NCBI GenBank assembly: GCA_002733465.1
Contig: NVVT01000005.1
Coordinates: 208,374-216,726, forward strand
From: Kangiella sp.
GTDB lineage: Bacteria > Pseudomonadota > Gammaproteobacteria > Enterobacterales > Kangiellaceae
DNA length: 8,353 bases
Direction: 5' to 3'
Shown here: in pieces, positions 1 through 6,418 of the stretch
How the letters are laid out: each line of letters begins with the position of its first letter
Numbering within the stretch: the first letter of the stretch is position 1
Position numbers and translations under genes: made by a program
The notes under the pieces: model-generated
The model's database searches: none
What the model saw: the letters and a program-made list of their open reading frames with translations, nothing else
Told to the model about the DNA's origin: nothing

Positions 1-3000
1 GGCTAGTGGCTAATTGAGCAAGCAGTTGTCGCATCACAGAAACACGATTGGCTATGGATACATATCGCCATTCTGAAAATCCGTTGGCTAATTGACTAAG
101 TTTTCGTTGAACCACTTCTTTAGTTTTATTTTCTAACTCGGCGCTAACTGACGCTAGATTTTCCTTTTTCATAAATTCATCTGTTGATAATATCTTGACC
201 TTAGGACGATTCACATCAATCACTAATCGCGATAAATAATTAGGGCCTCCCGCTTTCGGTCCTGTCCCCGATAGTCCACGACCACCAAAAGGTTGAACTC
301 CCACAATCGCACCAATCATATTTCGATTCACATATACATTTCCTGCCGGAGAACGCTCGGCAAGATAGGCACATTTTTCGCCTATTCGAGAATGAATCCC
401 CATGGTTAAACCAAATCGAGTTGCTTTTATTTGTGCCATCACATTTTTTAAATGCTCTGGTTTAAATCGTATAACATGAACGCAAGGGCCAAAAACCTCT
501 CGTTCTAAAATAGATAAGTCACTTATTTCATACAAACGAGGTGCAAAGAATGTGCTTTGATTATTAACCGAATGGTCAACATCACATTGGTATAATAATT
601 TTGCTTTTGTTTCCATTTTCTTTACATGTTCTTGCAAACTGGATAGTGCTTTGTCATCAATAACCGGACCAATATCAGTGCTCAGTTTTGAAGGATCGCC
701 AACTTTTAATTCTTTCATCGCGCCAATAATCATATTGATCACTTTGTCAGCAATACCATTTTGAATAAACAAAACCCGCATTGCAGAGCAACGTTGTCCC
801 GCACTTTGAAACCCCGAAGCAATCACATCATCCACCACTTGCTCTGGCAATGCGGTTGAATCAACAATCATACAATTTTGACCGCCGGTTTCAGCGATCA
901 AAGGTATAGGCATGCCACCTCGTTCAGCTAATGTTTTTGCCATCCAACTACCAACCTCGGTTGATCCAGTAAACATCACCGCTTTAATTCGCTCGTCCGG
1001 AACAATAACTTTGCCGACTTGACTACCACGCGCTTGTAGTAATGAAACAACCCCTTTTGGCAAACCACAGTCTTCAAATAATTCTATTGCGCGCACCGCA
1101 ATTAACGAGGTTTGTTCCGCAGGTTTTGCCACCACGGTATTACCACAAGATATCGCGGCCGTGACTTGTCCTAAAAATATTGCCAATGGGAAATTCCATG
1201 GACTAATACAAAGCACAACACCCAATGATTTTAATTGTTGCTCTTTAGACGAACCGTCACCCATAATTTTCTCAGCTTGAATCGCGTAATAACGACAAAA
1301 GTCGATCGCTTCTCGTACTTCCGCCACACTGTCTTGCGCGGTTTTACCAGCTTCTTTAATACAAATTGCGATTAACTCATCCATATGTTCTTCGAGTGAG
1401 TCAGCCATTTTATTCAGTATTTTCGCTCTCGCCTTCACTGGTGTTTGCGACCAAGTTTTAAAGGCCGTTTGCGCCACTTCCAGTTTATTGAGCATTGCTT
1501 GATCATTATCTTTTTTAAGCAACGCTAATATTTCTAAATGATTGGCAGGATTGATAACATTTAAAATTCCAATATCATCTGTTTGCGATTTTTTTATAGA
1601 CGCACGGGAAGCGAGCCAAGTATCGAGATTAGCTTCTAAAACCGTTAAGCGATTCGCGTCGGTTAAATCTAAACCAACTGAATTTTTTCTTAACTCTCCA
1701 TAAAGGTTAGAAGGTAAGGCGATTTGTGAATGACGTTTATCCGTCCATCGCATCACGGTTTCAAGCGGATCGGCTAGTAGAGATTCGACAGAAACTTTTT
1801 CATCCACAATATTATTAACAAACGAGCTATTCGCGCCATTTTCTAACAATCGCCTTACCAAGTAAGCCAAAAGATCGACATGCGCGCCGACCGGAGCATA
1901 AACACGACAAGCCACTTTTTCATTGTTAACCACTTGATCAAATAACGACTCACCCATTCCATGTAAGCGTTGAAATTCAAAACCTGAATGAGTGTTATTG
2001 GCGCTTTTATAGAATTCAGAATCCGCATCCATTTCCAAAATCGTAGAAACTGTATAAGCATTATGGGAAGCGAATTGCGGGTAAATACTTTCTCTAAAAT
2101 CCAATAATTTCTTTGCACAAGCTTGATAACAAACATCCGTCGATGCTTTTCGAGTAAACACTGGAAAACCATCATAACCTTCTGCTTGGCTATGTTTTAT
2201 TTCTGTATCCCAATAAGCTCCTTTCACTAACCTCACCATCATTTTTCGGTTAGCCACTTTTGTTAATTCTTTGATCCAATCAATCACATAAATCGCGCGC
2301 TTTTGATAAGCCTGAACCGCCATTCCAAAACCTTGCCAATCACCTAAATCATCATCATTAAAAACAGCTTCGATAACATCTAAAGAAATATCCAATCGAT
2401 CCGCTTCTTCGGCATCAACGGTGAAACCAATATCATATTTTTTTGCCTCCATCGCCAATATTTTTAATCGAGTGACTAACTCTGTCATCACTCGTTCATA
2501 GTGAGTAAATTCATAACGTGGATGAATAGCCGATAGCTTGATAGAAATTCCCGGACTTTTAATCGGCCCAACACCTTTTGCAGACTCACCAATCGATTTT
2601 ATTGCATCCATATAACTATCAAAATATCGATCAGCATCTTCCATGGTACGCGCGCCCTCGCCTAACATATCGTAGGAATAGGTATATCCTTTTGATTCCA
2701 TCGGTTTTGCGCGTTTTAATGCTTTAGCAATCGTTACACCCATTACAAACTGTGAACCCATTAATTCCATAGATTGGCGAACCGCATTTCTAATAACAGG
2801 CTCACCTAGTCGACCGACCATTTTTTTCATAATGCCAAACTGATCTTTATTGCTTTCTTTTCGATAGTTAACTAACTTCCCGGTCAATAACAATCCCCAC
2901 GATGAAGCATTCACAAACATCGAATCGCTCTGACCGATATGAGAAATCCAATCACCGCCACTTAATTTATCTCTAATTAACTCATCGGCGGTCAATTTGT

Positions 3001-3286
3001 CGGGTACTCGTAAAAGCGCTTCGGCTAAACACATTAAAACAACGCCTTCTTCTGAAGAAATCGCAAACTCTTGGAGCAATGCATCAACCCCACCTTTACC
3101 AGATTGAATGTTGCGAATTTCCACAATTAATTGCCTCGCTCTTTCCCACGTTCGGCTTCTGGCCATGACTCCCATCTCTGCTAATGGAATAATAGTCTCA
3201 AGCACCTCATTTTCATCTTTACGATAGAAGTCTCTAAGCAATTGCCGAGTTTTAGATGGTGTGGTTAATGAATGAGTTAATAACAT
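1..3286 (-). CDS. putA: Bifunctional proline dehydrogenase / L-glutamate-gamma-semialdehyde dehydrogenase PutA, C-terminus beyond window
   Basis: PutA oxidises proline to P5C with FAD and then to glutamate with NAD+, channelling the intermediate between two active sites. My translation gives 1095 open codons, running off the left edge; roughly 140 C-terminal residues are probably missing, judged against E. coli PutA (1320 aa). The proline dehydrogenase barrel shows GISIKLSA (about 246-253), DAEEADRL (Asp291), LVKGAYWD (353-360), RVYAPVG (Tyr463) and LVRRLLENGAN (Arg478/Arg479). The aldehyde dehydrogenase part shows SPWNFP (Asn698), ETGGQN (Glu799) and GQRCS (catalytic Cys833). The start ATG has AGGAA 8 nt upstream, and an in-frame TAG at 3326-3328 with no start codon between rules out a longer N-terminus. 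The protein begins at about E. coli residue 80, so the ribbon-helix-helix domain (about 1-47) is absent. Regulation is therefore likely by the divergent Lrp-type gene. Function is near certain. Confidence 0.97.
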   Translation of the reverse strand, partial: MLLTHSLTTPSKTRQLLRDFYRKDENEVLETIIPLAEMGVMARSRTWERARQLIVEIRNIQSGKGGVDALLQEFAISSEEGVVLMCLAEALLRVPDKLTADELIRDKLSGGDWISHIGQSDSMFVNASSWGLLLTGKLVNYRKESNKDQFGIMKKMVGRLGEPVIRNAVRQSMELMGSQFVMGVTIAKALKRAKPMESKGYTYSYDMLGEGARTMEDADRYFDSYMDAIKSIGESAKGVGPIKSPGISIKLSAIHPRYEFTHYERVMTELVTRLKILAMEAKKYDIGFTVDAEEADRLDISLDVIEAVFNDDDLGDWQGFGMAVQAYQKRAIYVIDWIKELTKVANRKMMVRLVKGAYWDTEIKHSQAEGYDGFPVFTRKASTDVCYQACAKKLLDFRESIYPQFASHNAYTVSTILEMDADSEFYKSANNTHSGFEFQRLHGMGESLFDQVVNNEKVACRVYAPVGAHVDLLAYLVRRLLENGANSSFVNNIVDEKVSVESLLADPLETVMRWTDKRHSQIALPSNLYGELRKNSVGLDLTDANRLTVLEANLDTWLASRASIKKSQTDDIGILNVINPANHLEILALLKKDNDQAMLNKLEVAQTAFKTWSQTPVKARAKILNKMADSLEEHMDELIAICIKEAGKTAQDSVAEVREAIDFCRYYAIQAEKIMGDGSSKEQQLKSLGVVLCISPWNFPLAIFLGQVTAAISCGNTVVAKPAEQTSLIAVRAIELFEDCGLPKGVVSLLQARGSQVGKVIVPDERIKAVMFTGSTEVGSWMAKTLAERGGMPIPLIAETGGQNCMIVDSTALPEQVVDDVIASGFQSAGQRCSAMRVLFIQNGIADKVINMIIGAMKELKVGDPSKLSTDIGPVIDDKALSSLQEHVKKMETKAKLLYQCDVDHSVNNQSTFFAPRLYEISDLSILEREVFGPCVHVIRFKPEHLKNVMAQIKATRFGLTMGIHSRIGEKCAYLAERSPAGNVYVNRNMIGAIVGVQPFGGRGLSGTGPKAGGPNYLSRLVIDVNRPKVKILSTDEFMKKENLASVSAELENKTKEVVQRKLSQLANGFSEWRYVSIANRVSVMRQLLAQLATS

Positions 3287-3294
3287 TATAATAA

Positions 3295-3299
3295 TTCCT
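3295..3299 (-). promoter_or_regulatory. putA ribosome binding site
   Basis: On the minus strand AGGAA lies 8 nt before the putA ATG. It supports this start, which matters because it shows that the missing DNA-binding domain is not a start-site error. Confidence 0.6.
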
Positions 3300-3351
3300 A
3301 ATACATGACTTAGTAAATAGATTGACTACCAGAAAAACACATAAGTCATCT

Positions 3352-3357
3352 AATATA
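3352..3357 (-). promoter_or_regulatory. Candidate putA -10 element
   Basis: TATATT on the minus strand matches TATAAT at 5 of 6 positions and would place the transcript start near 3345, leaving a leader of about 60 nt. No good -35 is found 16-18 bp upstream, as expected of an activator-dependent promoter. In an AT-rich region such hexamers arise by chance, so confidence is modest. Confidence 0.4.
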
Positions 3358-3378
3358 CAATAAATTGATTTTATTGTA
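3356..3378. promoter_or_regulatory. AT-rich perfect dyad in the putA-putR intergenic region (candidate operator)
   Basis: TACAATAAA (3356-3364) and TTTATTGTA (3370-3378) are exact reverse complements around a 5-nt centre, TTGAT. The dyad lies just upstream of, and touches, the candidate putA -10 (3352-3357). Size and AT-richness fit a dimeric-regulator site such as an Lrp-family operator, but it does not clearly match the E. coli Lrp consensus. Assignment to PutR is inference. Confidence 0.45.
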
Positions 3379-3385
3379 ATTTACG

Positions 3386-3452
3386 CAGTATATGTTACGT
3401 AAAATCATCTTTGTGCAGTATAATCACCAATATAATTCAACTTATACAGTAT
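3386..3452. repeat. Three phased CAGTAT elements between putA and putR (candidate PutR sites)
   Basis: CAGTAT occurs at 3386-3391, 3416-3421 and 3447-3452, all in the same orientation and spaced 30 and 31 bp, about three helical turns each. The first two extend to GCAGTATA. The first sits inside an inverted repeat, TTTACG (3380-3385) and CGTAAA (3398-3403). Lrp-family proteins bind phased arrays as octamers or hexadecamers, so this fits cooperative PutR binding. Relative to the candidate putA start the elements lie near -43, -73 and -104. Confidence 0.45.
3419..3436 (+). promoter_or_regulatory. Candidate putR promoter -10 elements (two TATAAT hexamers)
   Basis: Two perfect TATAAT hexamers at 3419-3424 and 3431-3436 lie 25-40 bp before the putR ATG. 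Neither has a convincing -35. The first overlaps the middle CAGTAT element, so bound regulator could block it, which would give autorepression as is common for Lrp-family genes. Confidence 0.4.
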
Positions 3453-3461
3453 TAAATAATC

Positions 3462-3926
3462 ATGAAAAATGAATTAGACAAAGTTGATAAAAGGATTCTA
3501 GATGAATTACAAAAACAAGGGCGGCTATCTAACGTTGAGCTTTCAAAACGGGTTCATTTAAGTCCTAGCCCGTGTCTAGATCGTGTCAAACGACTAGAAA
3601 AAGAAGGTTACATCAAACACTATAGTGCCGTGCTAGACCATCAAAAACTAGGCTATGATATGGTTGCCTATGTAACCGTGACCCTAGACAAAACAACTCA
3701 TAACTCATTTAAACAGTTTAAAGAAGATATCATTCTTGTAAATGAAGTGATCGAGTGTGACATGGTTGCAGGCGGTTTTGATTATCTATTAAAATTGCTA
3801 ATTAAAAACATGAAGCACTACCGAAATACGCTAGGTGTCATTTCAGAAATATCCAGTGTTTCACAAACGCACACTTACATGGTAATCGAAAAAATAAAAG
3901 AAAATGCTGATATTCAAATCTTGTAA
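3462..3926 (+). CDS. putR: Lrp/AsnC-family transcriptional regulator, probable PutR
   Basis: This 154-residue protein has the full Lrp/AsnC layout. An N-terminal winged HTH spans about 7-55, with the recognition helix in SPSPCLDRVKRLEKEG (34-49). A C-terminal RAM (ligand-sensing, oligomerising) domain spans about 67-147 and contains ECDMVAGGFDYLLK (98-111) and QTHTYMVIEKIK (135-146). It resembles E. coli Lrp in these blocks but is shorter and is probably a specialised paralogue. Divergence from a putA that lacks its own DNA-binding domain matches the PutR arrangement known in alphaproteobacteria and Vibrio, where an Lrp-type protein activates putA in response to proline. The family is certain; the PutR role is inferred from context. 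The ATG is the first plausible start, although no strong Shine-Dalgarno precedes it. Confidence 0.9.
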   Translation: MKNELDKVDKRILDELQKQGRLSNVELSKRVHLSPSPCLDRVKRLEKEGYIKHYSAVLDHQKLGYDMVAYVTVTLDKTTHNSFKQFKEDIILVNEVIECDMVAGGFDYLLKLLIKNMKHYRNTLGVISEISSVSQTHTYMVIEKIKENADIQIL

Positions 3927-3977
3927 ATGATATGATTTTTAGACTCATGATTTTCAATCTCGTGACTTAAAGACTAG

Positions 3978-4607
3978 ATGAAAAATACCTACTCAAAAAT
4001 TGAAGAATTAGCTAATGCAATAAGTCACGGTATTGGTGCTTTATTTGGAATTGTTGCTTTATATCTGATGGTGTCAATTTCCACAGATGATAATCATAAG
4101 TTAATTAGCTCTATTATTTATGGCGGTAGCATTATTCTTTTGTTTACTGCATCAACATTTTATCACTCACTTAAATCAGATTCGTTAAGAAGTAAATTAA
4201 AGACGCTCGATCACGTCGCCATTTACATTTTGATATCCGGTACTTACACGCCCTATATGCTCATTAGTTTAGCGAACAATAACGGTATTAATTATTTAAC
4301 CAGTATTTGGATTTTTGCGTTATTAGGTGTTTGCTTTAAACTGTTTTTAGGACATAAATATCAGAAGTTGAGTTTGGCTTCCTATATTGGCATGGGTTGG
4401 TTTATTGTGATTGCGGGAAATGAGATGTCCCAAAGCGTTTCTCAAGAAGGAATAAAATTTCTAGTCATTGGCGGGTTAACCTACACGTTAGGCGCGGTAT
4501 TTTATGCCTGGAAAAGTCTCAAATTTAATCATGCGATTTGGCATTGTTTTGTTCTTGGAGGAGCCTTTTTTCATTTTTGGTCTATCTATTGGTATGTTTT
4601 GCAATAA
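3978..4607 (+). CDS. trhA: TrhA / haemolysin III family (PAQR-like) seven-helix membrane protein
   Basis: This 209-residue integral membrane protein has about seven hydrophobic helices. It shows family signatures: NAISHGIG (13-20, His17), STFYHS (59-64, His63), LDHVAIYILISGTYTP (77-92) and HAIWHCFVLGGAFFHF (185-200, His185, His189, His199). The conserved histidines correspond to the metal site of the PAQR/haemolysin III fold. E. coli and Bacillus members (YqfA/YplQ, now TrhA) are linked to membrane energetics and fluidity homeostasis; the old haemolysin name comes from one Bacillus cereus protein and should not be read as a toxin call. It starts 51 bp after putR on the same strand with no visible terminator between, so read-through is possible. 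The Shine-Dalgarno is weak. Its stop is 11 bp from the stop of the convergent ribbon-helix-helix gene. Confidence 0.9.
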   Translation: MKNTYSKIEELANAISHGIGALFGIVALYLMVSISTDDNHKLISSIIYGGSIILLFTASTFYHSLKSDSLRSKLKTLDHVAIYILISGTYTPYMLISLANNNGINYLTSIWIFALLGVCFKLFLGHKYQKLSLASYIGMGWFIVIAGNEMSQSVSQEGIKFLVIGGLTYTLGAVFYAWKSLKFNHAIWHCFVLGGAFFHFWSIYWYVLQ

Positions 4608-4618
4608 TCAGTTCGACT

Positions 4619-4813
4619 TTATTGATCCGGTAATTCAACAGGATTAACCGCCTTCTTTTTAGACCGCCCCGATTTACGCAATGCTTCACGCAATACATAT
4701 TCAATTTGAGCGTTCACGCTACGCAACTCGTCTTCAGCCCAACCTTGCATAGCGTTCAACACGTCTTCATTTATTCGTAATGGATATGCTTTCTTTGCCA
4801 CGTTAAACTCCAC
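4619..4813 (-). CDS. Small Arc-like ribbon-helix-helix DNA-binding protein
   Basis: The 64-residue protein matches the Arc/MetJ ribbon-helix-helix fold: a short strand KAYPLRI (8-14), helix A about 15-30 and helix B SVNAQIEYVLREALRKSG (32-49). A basic tail, RKSGRSKKK (46-54), follows. The start is GTG (4811-4813); an in-frame TGA lies a few codons upstream, so no longer form is possible. Upstream pairing to 16S rRNA is weak and purine-rich, and a hairpin lies 12 nt before the start. The gene is 53 bp downstream of the SPFH gene on the same strand and is probably its operon partner. Likely role: a dimeric transcriptional regulator, perhaps of its own operon, by analogy with small ribbon-helix-helix repressors. 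No toxin-like gene is adjacent, so an antitoxin label is not supported. Confidence 0.82.
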   Translation of the reverse strand: MEFNVAKKAYPLRINEDVLNAMQGWAEDELRSVNAQIEYVLREALRKSGRSKKKAVNPVELPDQ

Positions 4814-4825
4814 TTCTTTTCAATT

Positions 4826-4845
4826 CCCTCTTCAGAGGAAGAGGG
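4826..4845. repeat. Intercistronic hairpin between SPFH and Arc-like genes
   Basis: CCCTCTTC (4826-4833) and GAAGAGGG (4838-4845) form a perfect 8-bp stem with the 4-nt loop AGAG. No T-run follows on either strand, so it is not a standard intrinsic terminator. On the leftward transcript it ends 12 nt before the GTG start and hides the purine-rich AGAGGG, so it could modulate translation or mRNA stability of the downstream gene. It may instead be a copy of a dispersed REP-like element. Confidence 0.6.
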
Positions 4846-4866
4846 TTAGGTAATTACACTTAAAAC

Positions 4867-5727
4867 TTAATACAAACTTCCCGCATTAACAACCGGCCTA
4901 GCTGCTTCATCACTACATAAAACAACCAACAAATTACTCACCATTGCCGCTTTTCGCTCATTATCTAGCTCAACGATACCTCCTTTCGACAACTGTTCCA
5001 ACGCCATTCCAACCATGCCAACAGCACCTTCAACAATGGTTTTTCTTGCGGCAATAATTGCCATCGCTTGCTGTCGTCTTAACATTGCGCTGGCGATTTC
5101 TGGGGCATAAGCTAAATGACTAATGCGAGATTCAATCACTCGTACACCTGCTTTATTAAGTCTATCTTGAACTTCCTGCCTCAATTCTTCGGATATTTCT
5201 TTTGGATGACTTCGTAATGAAATTTCTTCTTCATGGTTATCATACATATATCGAGTCGCTAAATTTCTTACCGCGGCTTCACTTTGTACTGAAACAAATG
5301 CTTTTAAATTATCCACTTCAAATATTGCTTCTGCAGTGTCAACCACTTGCCAAACAACGACGGCAGCTATTTCTATCGGATTACCATTTTTATCATTCAC
5401 TTTTAGTTGCCCACTTTCAAAATTGCGAACTCTAAGTGAAACTGCAAATTTCGTATAAAACGGGTTAGCCCAGCGTAACCCTTCCTCTTTAACCGTTCCA
5501 ACATACTTTCCAAACAACTGCAAAACTCTGCCTTCATTGGGGTTCACCATAAAAAAACCGAACCAGCAAATAAAAATAAGTATTGCAATTAAAATAGTAG
5601 CTACGGCTATTAATCCGCCCGCACGTCCTATGGTAAAAATAAGTCCTATGGACGCAATTTGTGCAATAAATAGTACAACTAGCGTTGTGATCCCATTAGG
5701 GGCTTTGATTTCTTTTTCTGTATACAT
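4867..5727 (-). CDS. SPFH/band 7 (prohibitin/slipin-like) membrane protein
   Basis: I start this 286-residue protein at the ATG at 5725-5727 because AAAGGAG (minus strand, 5740-5734) lies 6 nt upstream; an ATG nine codons earlier has no such site and overlaps that element. Two hydrophobic segments (about 13-33 and 38-60) are followed by the band 7 domain from VNPNEGRVLQLFGKYVGT (61-78), through LRVRNFESG and NPIEIAAVVVWQVVD (116-130), to GVRVIESRISHLAYAPEIA (194-212). The C-terminal region 213-286 (RRQQAMAIIAARKTIVEGAV, then a terminal VVNAGSLY) is well preserved in one bacterial SPFH subgroup, as I recall the family. SPFH proteins form oligomeric membrane scaffolds and often partner with proteases or NfeD proteins; no such partner is seen here. 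Its neighbour is the Arc-like gene downstream. The specific function is unknown. Confidence 0.92.
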   Translation of the reverse strand: MYTEKEIKAPNGITTLVVLFIAQIASIGLIFTIGRAGGLIAVATILIAILIFICWFGFFMVNPNEGRVLQLFGKYVGTVKEEGLRWANPFYTKFAVSLRVRNFESGQLKVNDKNGNPIEIAAVVVWQVVDTAEAIFEVDNLKAFVSVQSEAAVRNLATRYMYDNHEEEISLRSHPKEISEELRQEVQDRLNKAGVRVIESRISHLAYAPEIASAMLRRQQAMAIIAARKTIVEGAVGMVGMALEQLSKGGIVELDNERKAAMVSNLLVVLCSDEAARPVVNAGSLY

Positions 5728-5771
5728 AGTATTCTCCTTTCTAACTAACAACATTTCAAAATAACACCATT

Positions 5772-5800
5772 AAGATATCATTGTGATATCAGGTTGTCAA
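5772..5800 (-). promoter_or_regulatory. Predicted sigma-70 promoter of the SPFH operon
   Basis: On the minus strand a perfect -35 TTGACA (5800-5795) is followed after 17 bp by TATCTT (5777-5772), which matches 4 of 6 consensus bases. Transcription would start near 5765, giving a leader of about 38 nt with the AAAGGAG ribosome site near its end. Confidence 0.7.
5774..5790. promoter_or_regulatory. Inverted-repeat operator inside the SPFH promoter
   Basis: GATATCA (5774-5780) and TGATATC (5784-5790) are perfect 7-bp inverted arms around TTG. The repeat fills most of the spacer and overlaps the -10, so a bound protein would block RNA polymerase. A second small palindrome, GGTTG-T-CAACC (5792-5802), covers the -35. 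The Arc-like protein of the same operon is the natural candidate ligand, but that link is inference. Confidence 0.6.
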
Positions 5801-5802
5801 CC

Positions 5803-5914
5803 TACGTAAATGTAACAAATAATAGGAGGCACGGTGTCATTCATAAAATAGGTTAAATTCATGGACAGGGAAAAGAGTTCGTCAAGATAAAAAGACAGAA
5901 TCAGAATTCGACTA
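5803..5914. other. Gene-free spacer between GNAT stop and SPFH promoter
   Basis: I see no gene or convincing terminator here. A plus-strand AGGAGG (5824-5829) precedes a GTG that opens only five codons before TAG, so it is probably a chance match or a relic. Confidence 0.5.
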
Positions 5915-6409
5915 TTATTTTAATTGAAGAGACATTTCATGCCAGCTCAATCCACCATGATTAGAGCCGGATTCGCCTAAATGCTTGAAGCCGTGATGAG
6001 CATACAGATCAATTAATTCAGTTTGGCAAATTAAATAGATATTTGATTTGCCCATTTCTTTCATTGAGCCAATAAAATGATTCAATAACAAATTCGCAAA
6101 TCCCCGCCGTTGATATTTTGGATGTATTACCACTGACATGATGACAATATGTAGCCCGCTCGGATCATGACCAACTAATTCTTTAAATTCTTCATCGGAT
6201 AATTCAACATTATGAGTCGCGCCGGAATTAACAAAACCAATAATTTCTTCCTCATTTTCCAAAACGATGAAACCTTCAGGGTATGTCTGAATTCGTTTGA
6301 GTATTTTTTCTTTTGTTGCAGCTTCATCCCCAGCATATGATTCCGCTTCAATTTTGAAGCATCGTTCAAGGTCTTGTTCAGCAACTATGCGAGATTTGAT
6401 TATTGACAT
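5915..6409 (-). CDS. GNAT-family N-acetyltransferase (arylalkylamine N-acetyltransferase-like)
   Basis: The 164-residue protein has the GNAT fold, which transfers an acetyl group from acetyl-CoA to an amine. The acetyl-CoA pyrophosphate loop is seen in VVIHPKYQRRGFANLLL (93-109), with the Q/R-x-x-G-x-A signature QRRGFA. The N-terminal CFKIEAESYAGDEAATKEKI (17-36) and the C-terminal LYAHHGFKHLGES and GGLSWHEMSL (152-161) recall the serotonin N-acetyltransferase-like branch, suggesting an aromatic or alkyl amine substrate; this is inference. The ATG lies 9 bp beyond the stop of the upstream MFS gene. Its Shine-Dalgarno AGGGAA (6420-6415) shares bases with that TAG stop, so translation is probably coupled to the transporter. 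An acetyltransferase paired with an efflux pump suggests shared handling of one compound. Confidence 0.9.
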   Translation of the reverse strand: MSIIKSRIVAEQDLERCFKIEAESYAGDEAATKEKILKRIQTYPEGFIVLENEEEIIGFVNSGATHNVELSDEEFKELVGHDPSGLHIVIMSVVIHPKYQRRGFANLLLNHFIGSMKEMGKSNIYLICQTELIDLYAHHGFKHLGESGSNHGGLSWHEMSLQLK

Positions 6410-6418
6410 GCTTATTCC

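Noticed and set aside
1855..2175. Open frame of 106 codons inside putA on the same strand
   Set aside because: It is out of frame with putA, which is open and conserved through this stretch, and its translation shows no family motif.
3978..4607. Haemolysin virulence factor
   Set aside because: The family name is historical; the histidine pattern and helix layout are those of the widespread TrhA/PAQR housekeeping proteins.
4619..4813. The small ribbon-helix-helix gene as the detached DNA-binding domain of PutA
   Set aside because: Its core (KAYPLRI, SVNAQIEYVLREAL) is the Arc-like type, not the PutA type, and it lies with the SPFH gene under a separate promoter, beyond putR and trhA.
4619..4813. 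Antitoxin of a toxin-antitoxin pair
   Set aside because: The fold is compatible, but neither neighbour is toxin-like: one is SPFH and the other is a TrhA-family membrane protein.
5202..5764. Plus-strand open frames opposite the SPFH gene (5202-5435 and 5537-5764)
   Set aside because: They are antisense to a well-conserved gene, lack ribosome sites and show no recognisable protein features.
5821..5851. Small plus-strand gene after a perfect AGGAGG
   Set aside because: The following GTG opens only five codons before TAG, and the next ATG (5861) gives nine codons.
5880..5914. Intrinsic terminator after the GNAT gene
   Set aside because: A short T-run exists on the minus strand, but the repeats before it form only about a 4-bp stem.
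6175..6384. Alternative frame inside the GNAT gene
   Set aside because: The GNAT frame carries the acetyl-CoA motif; this one is a shifted shadow.
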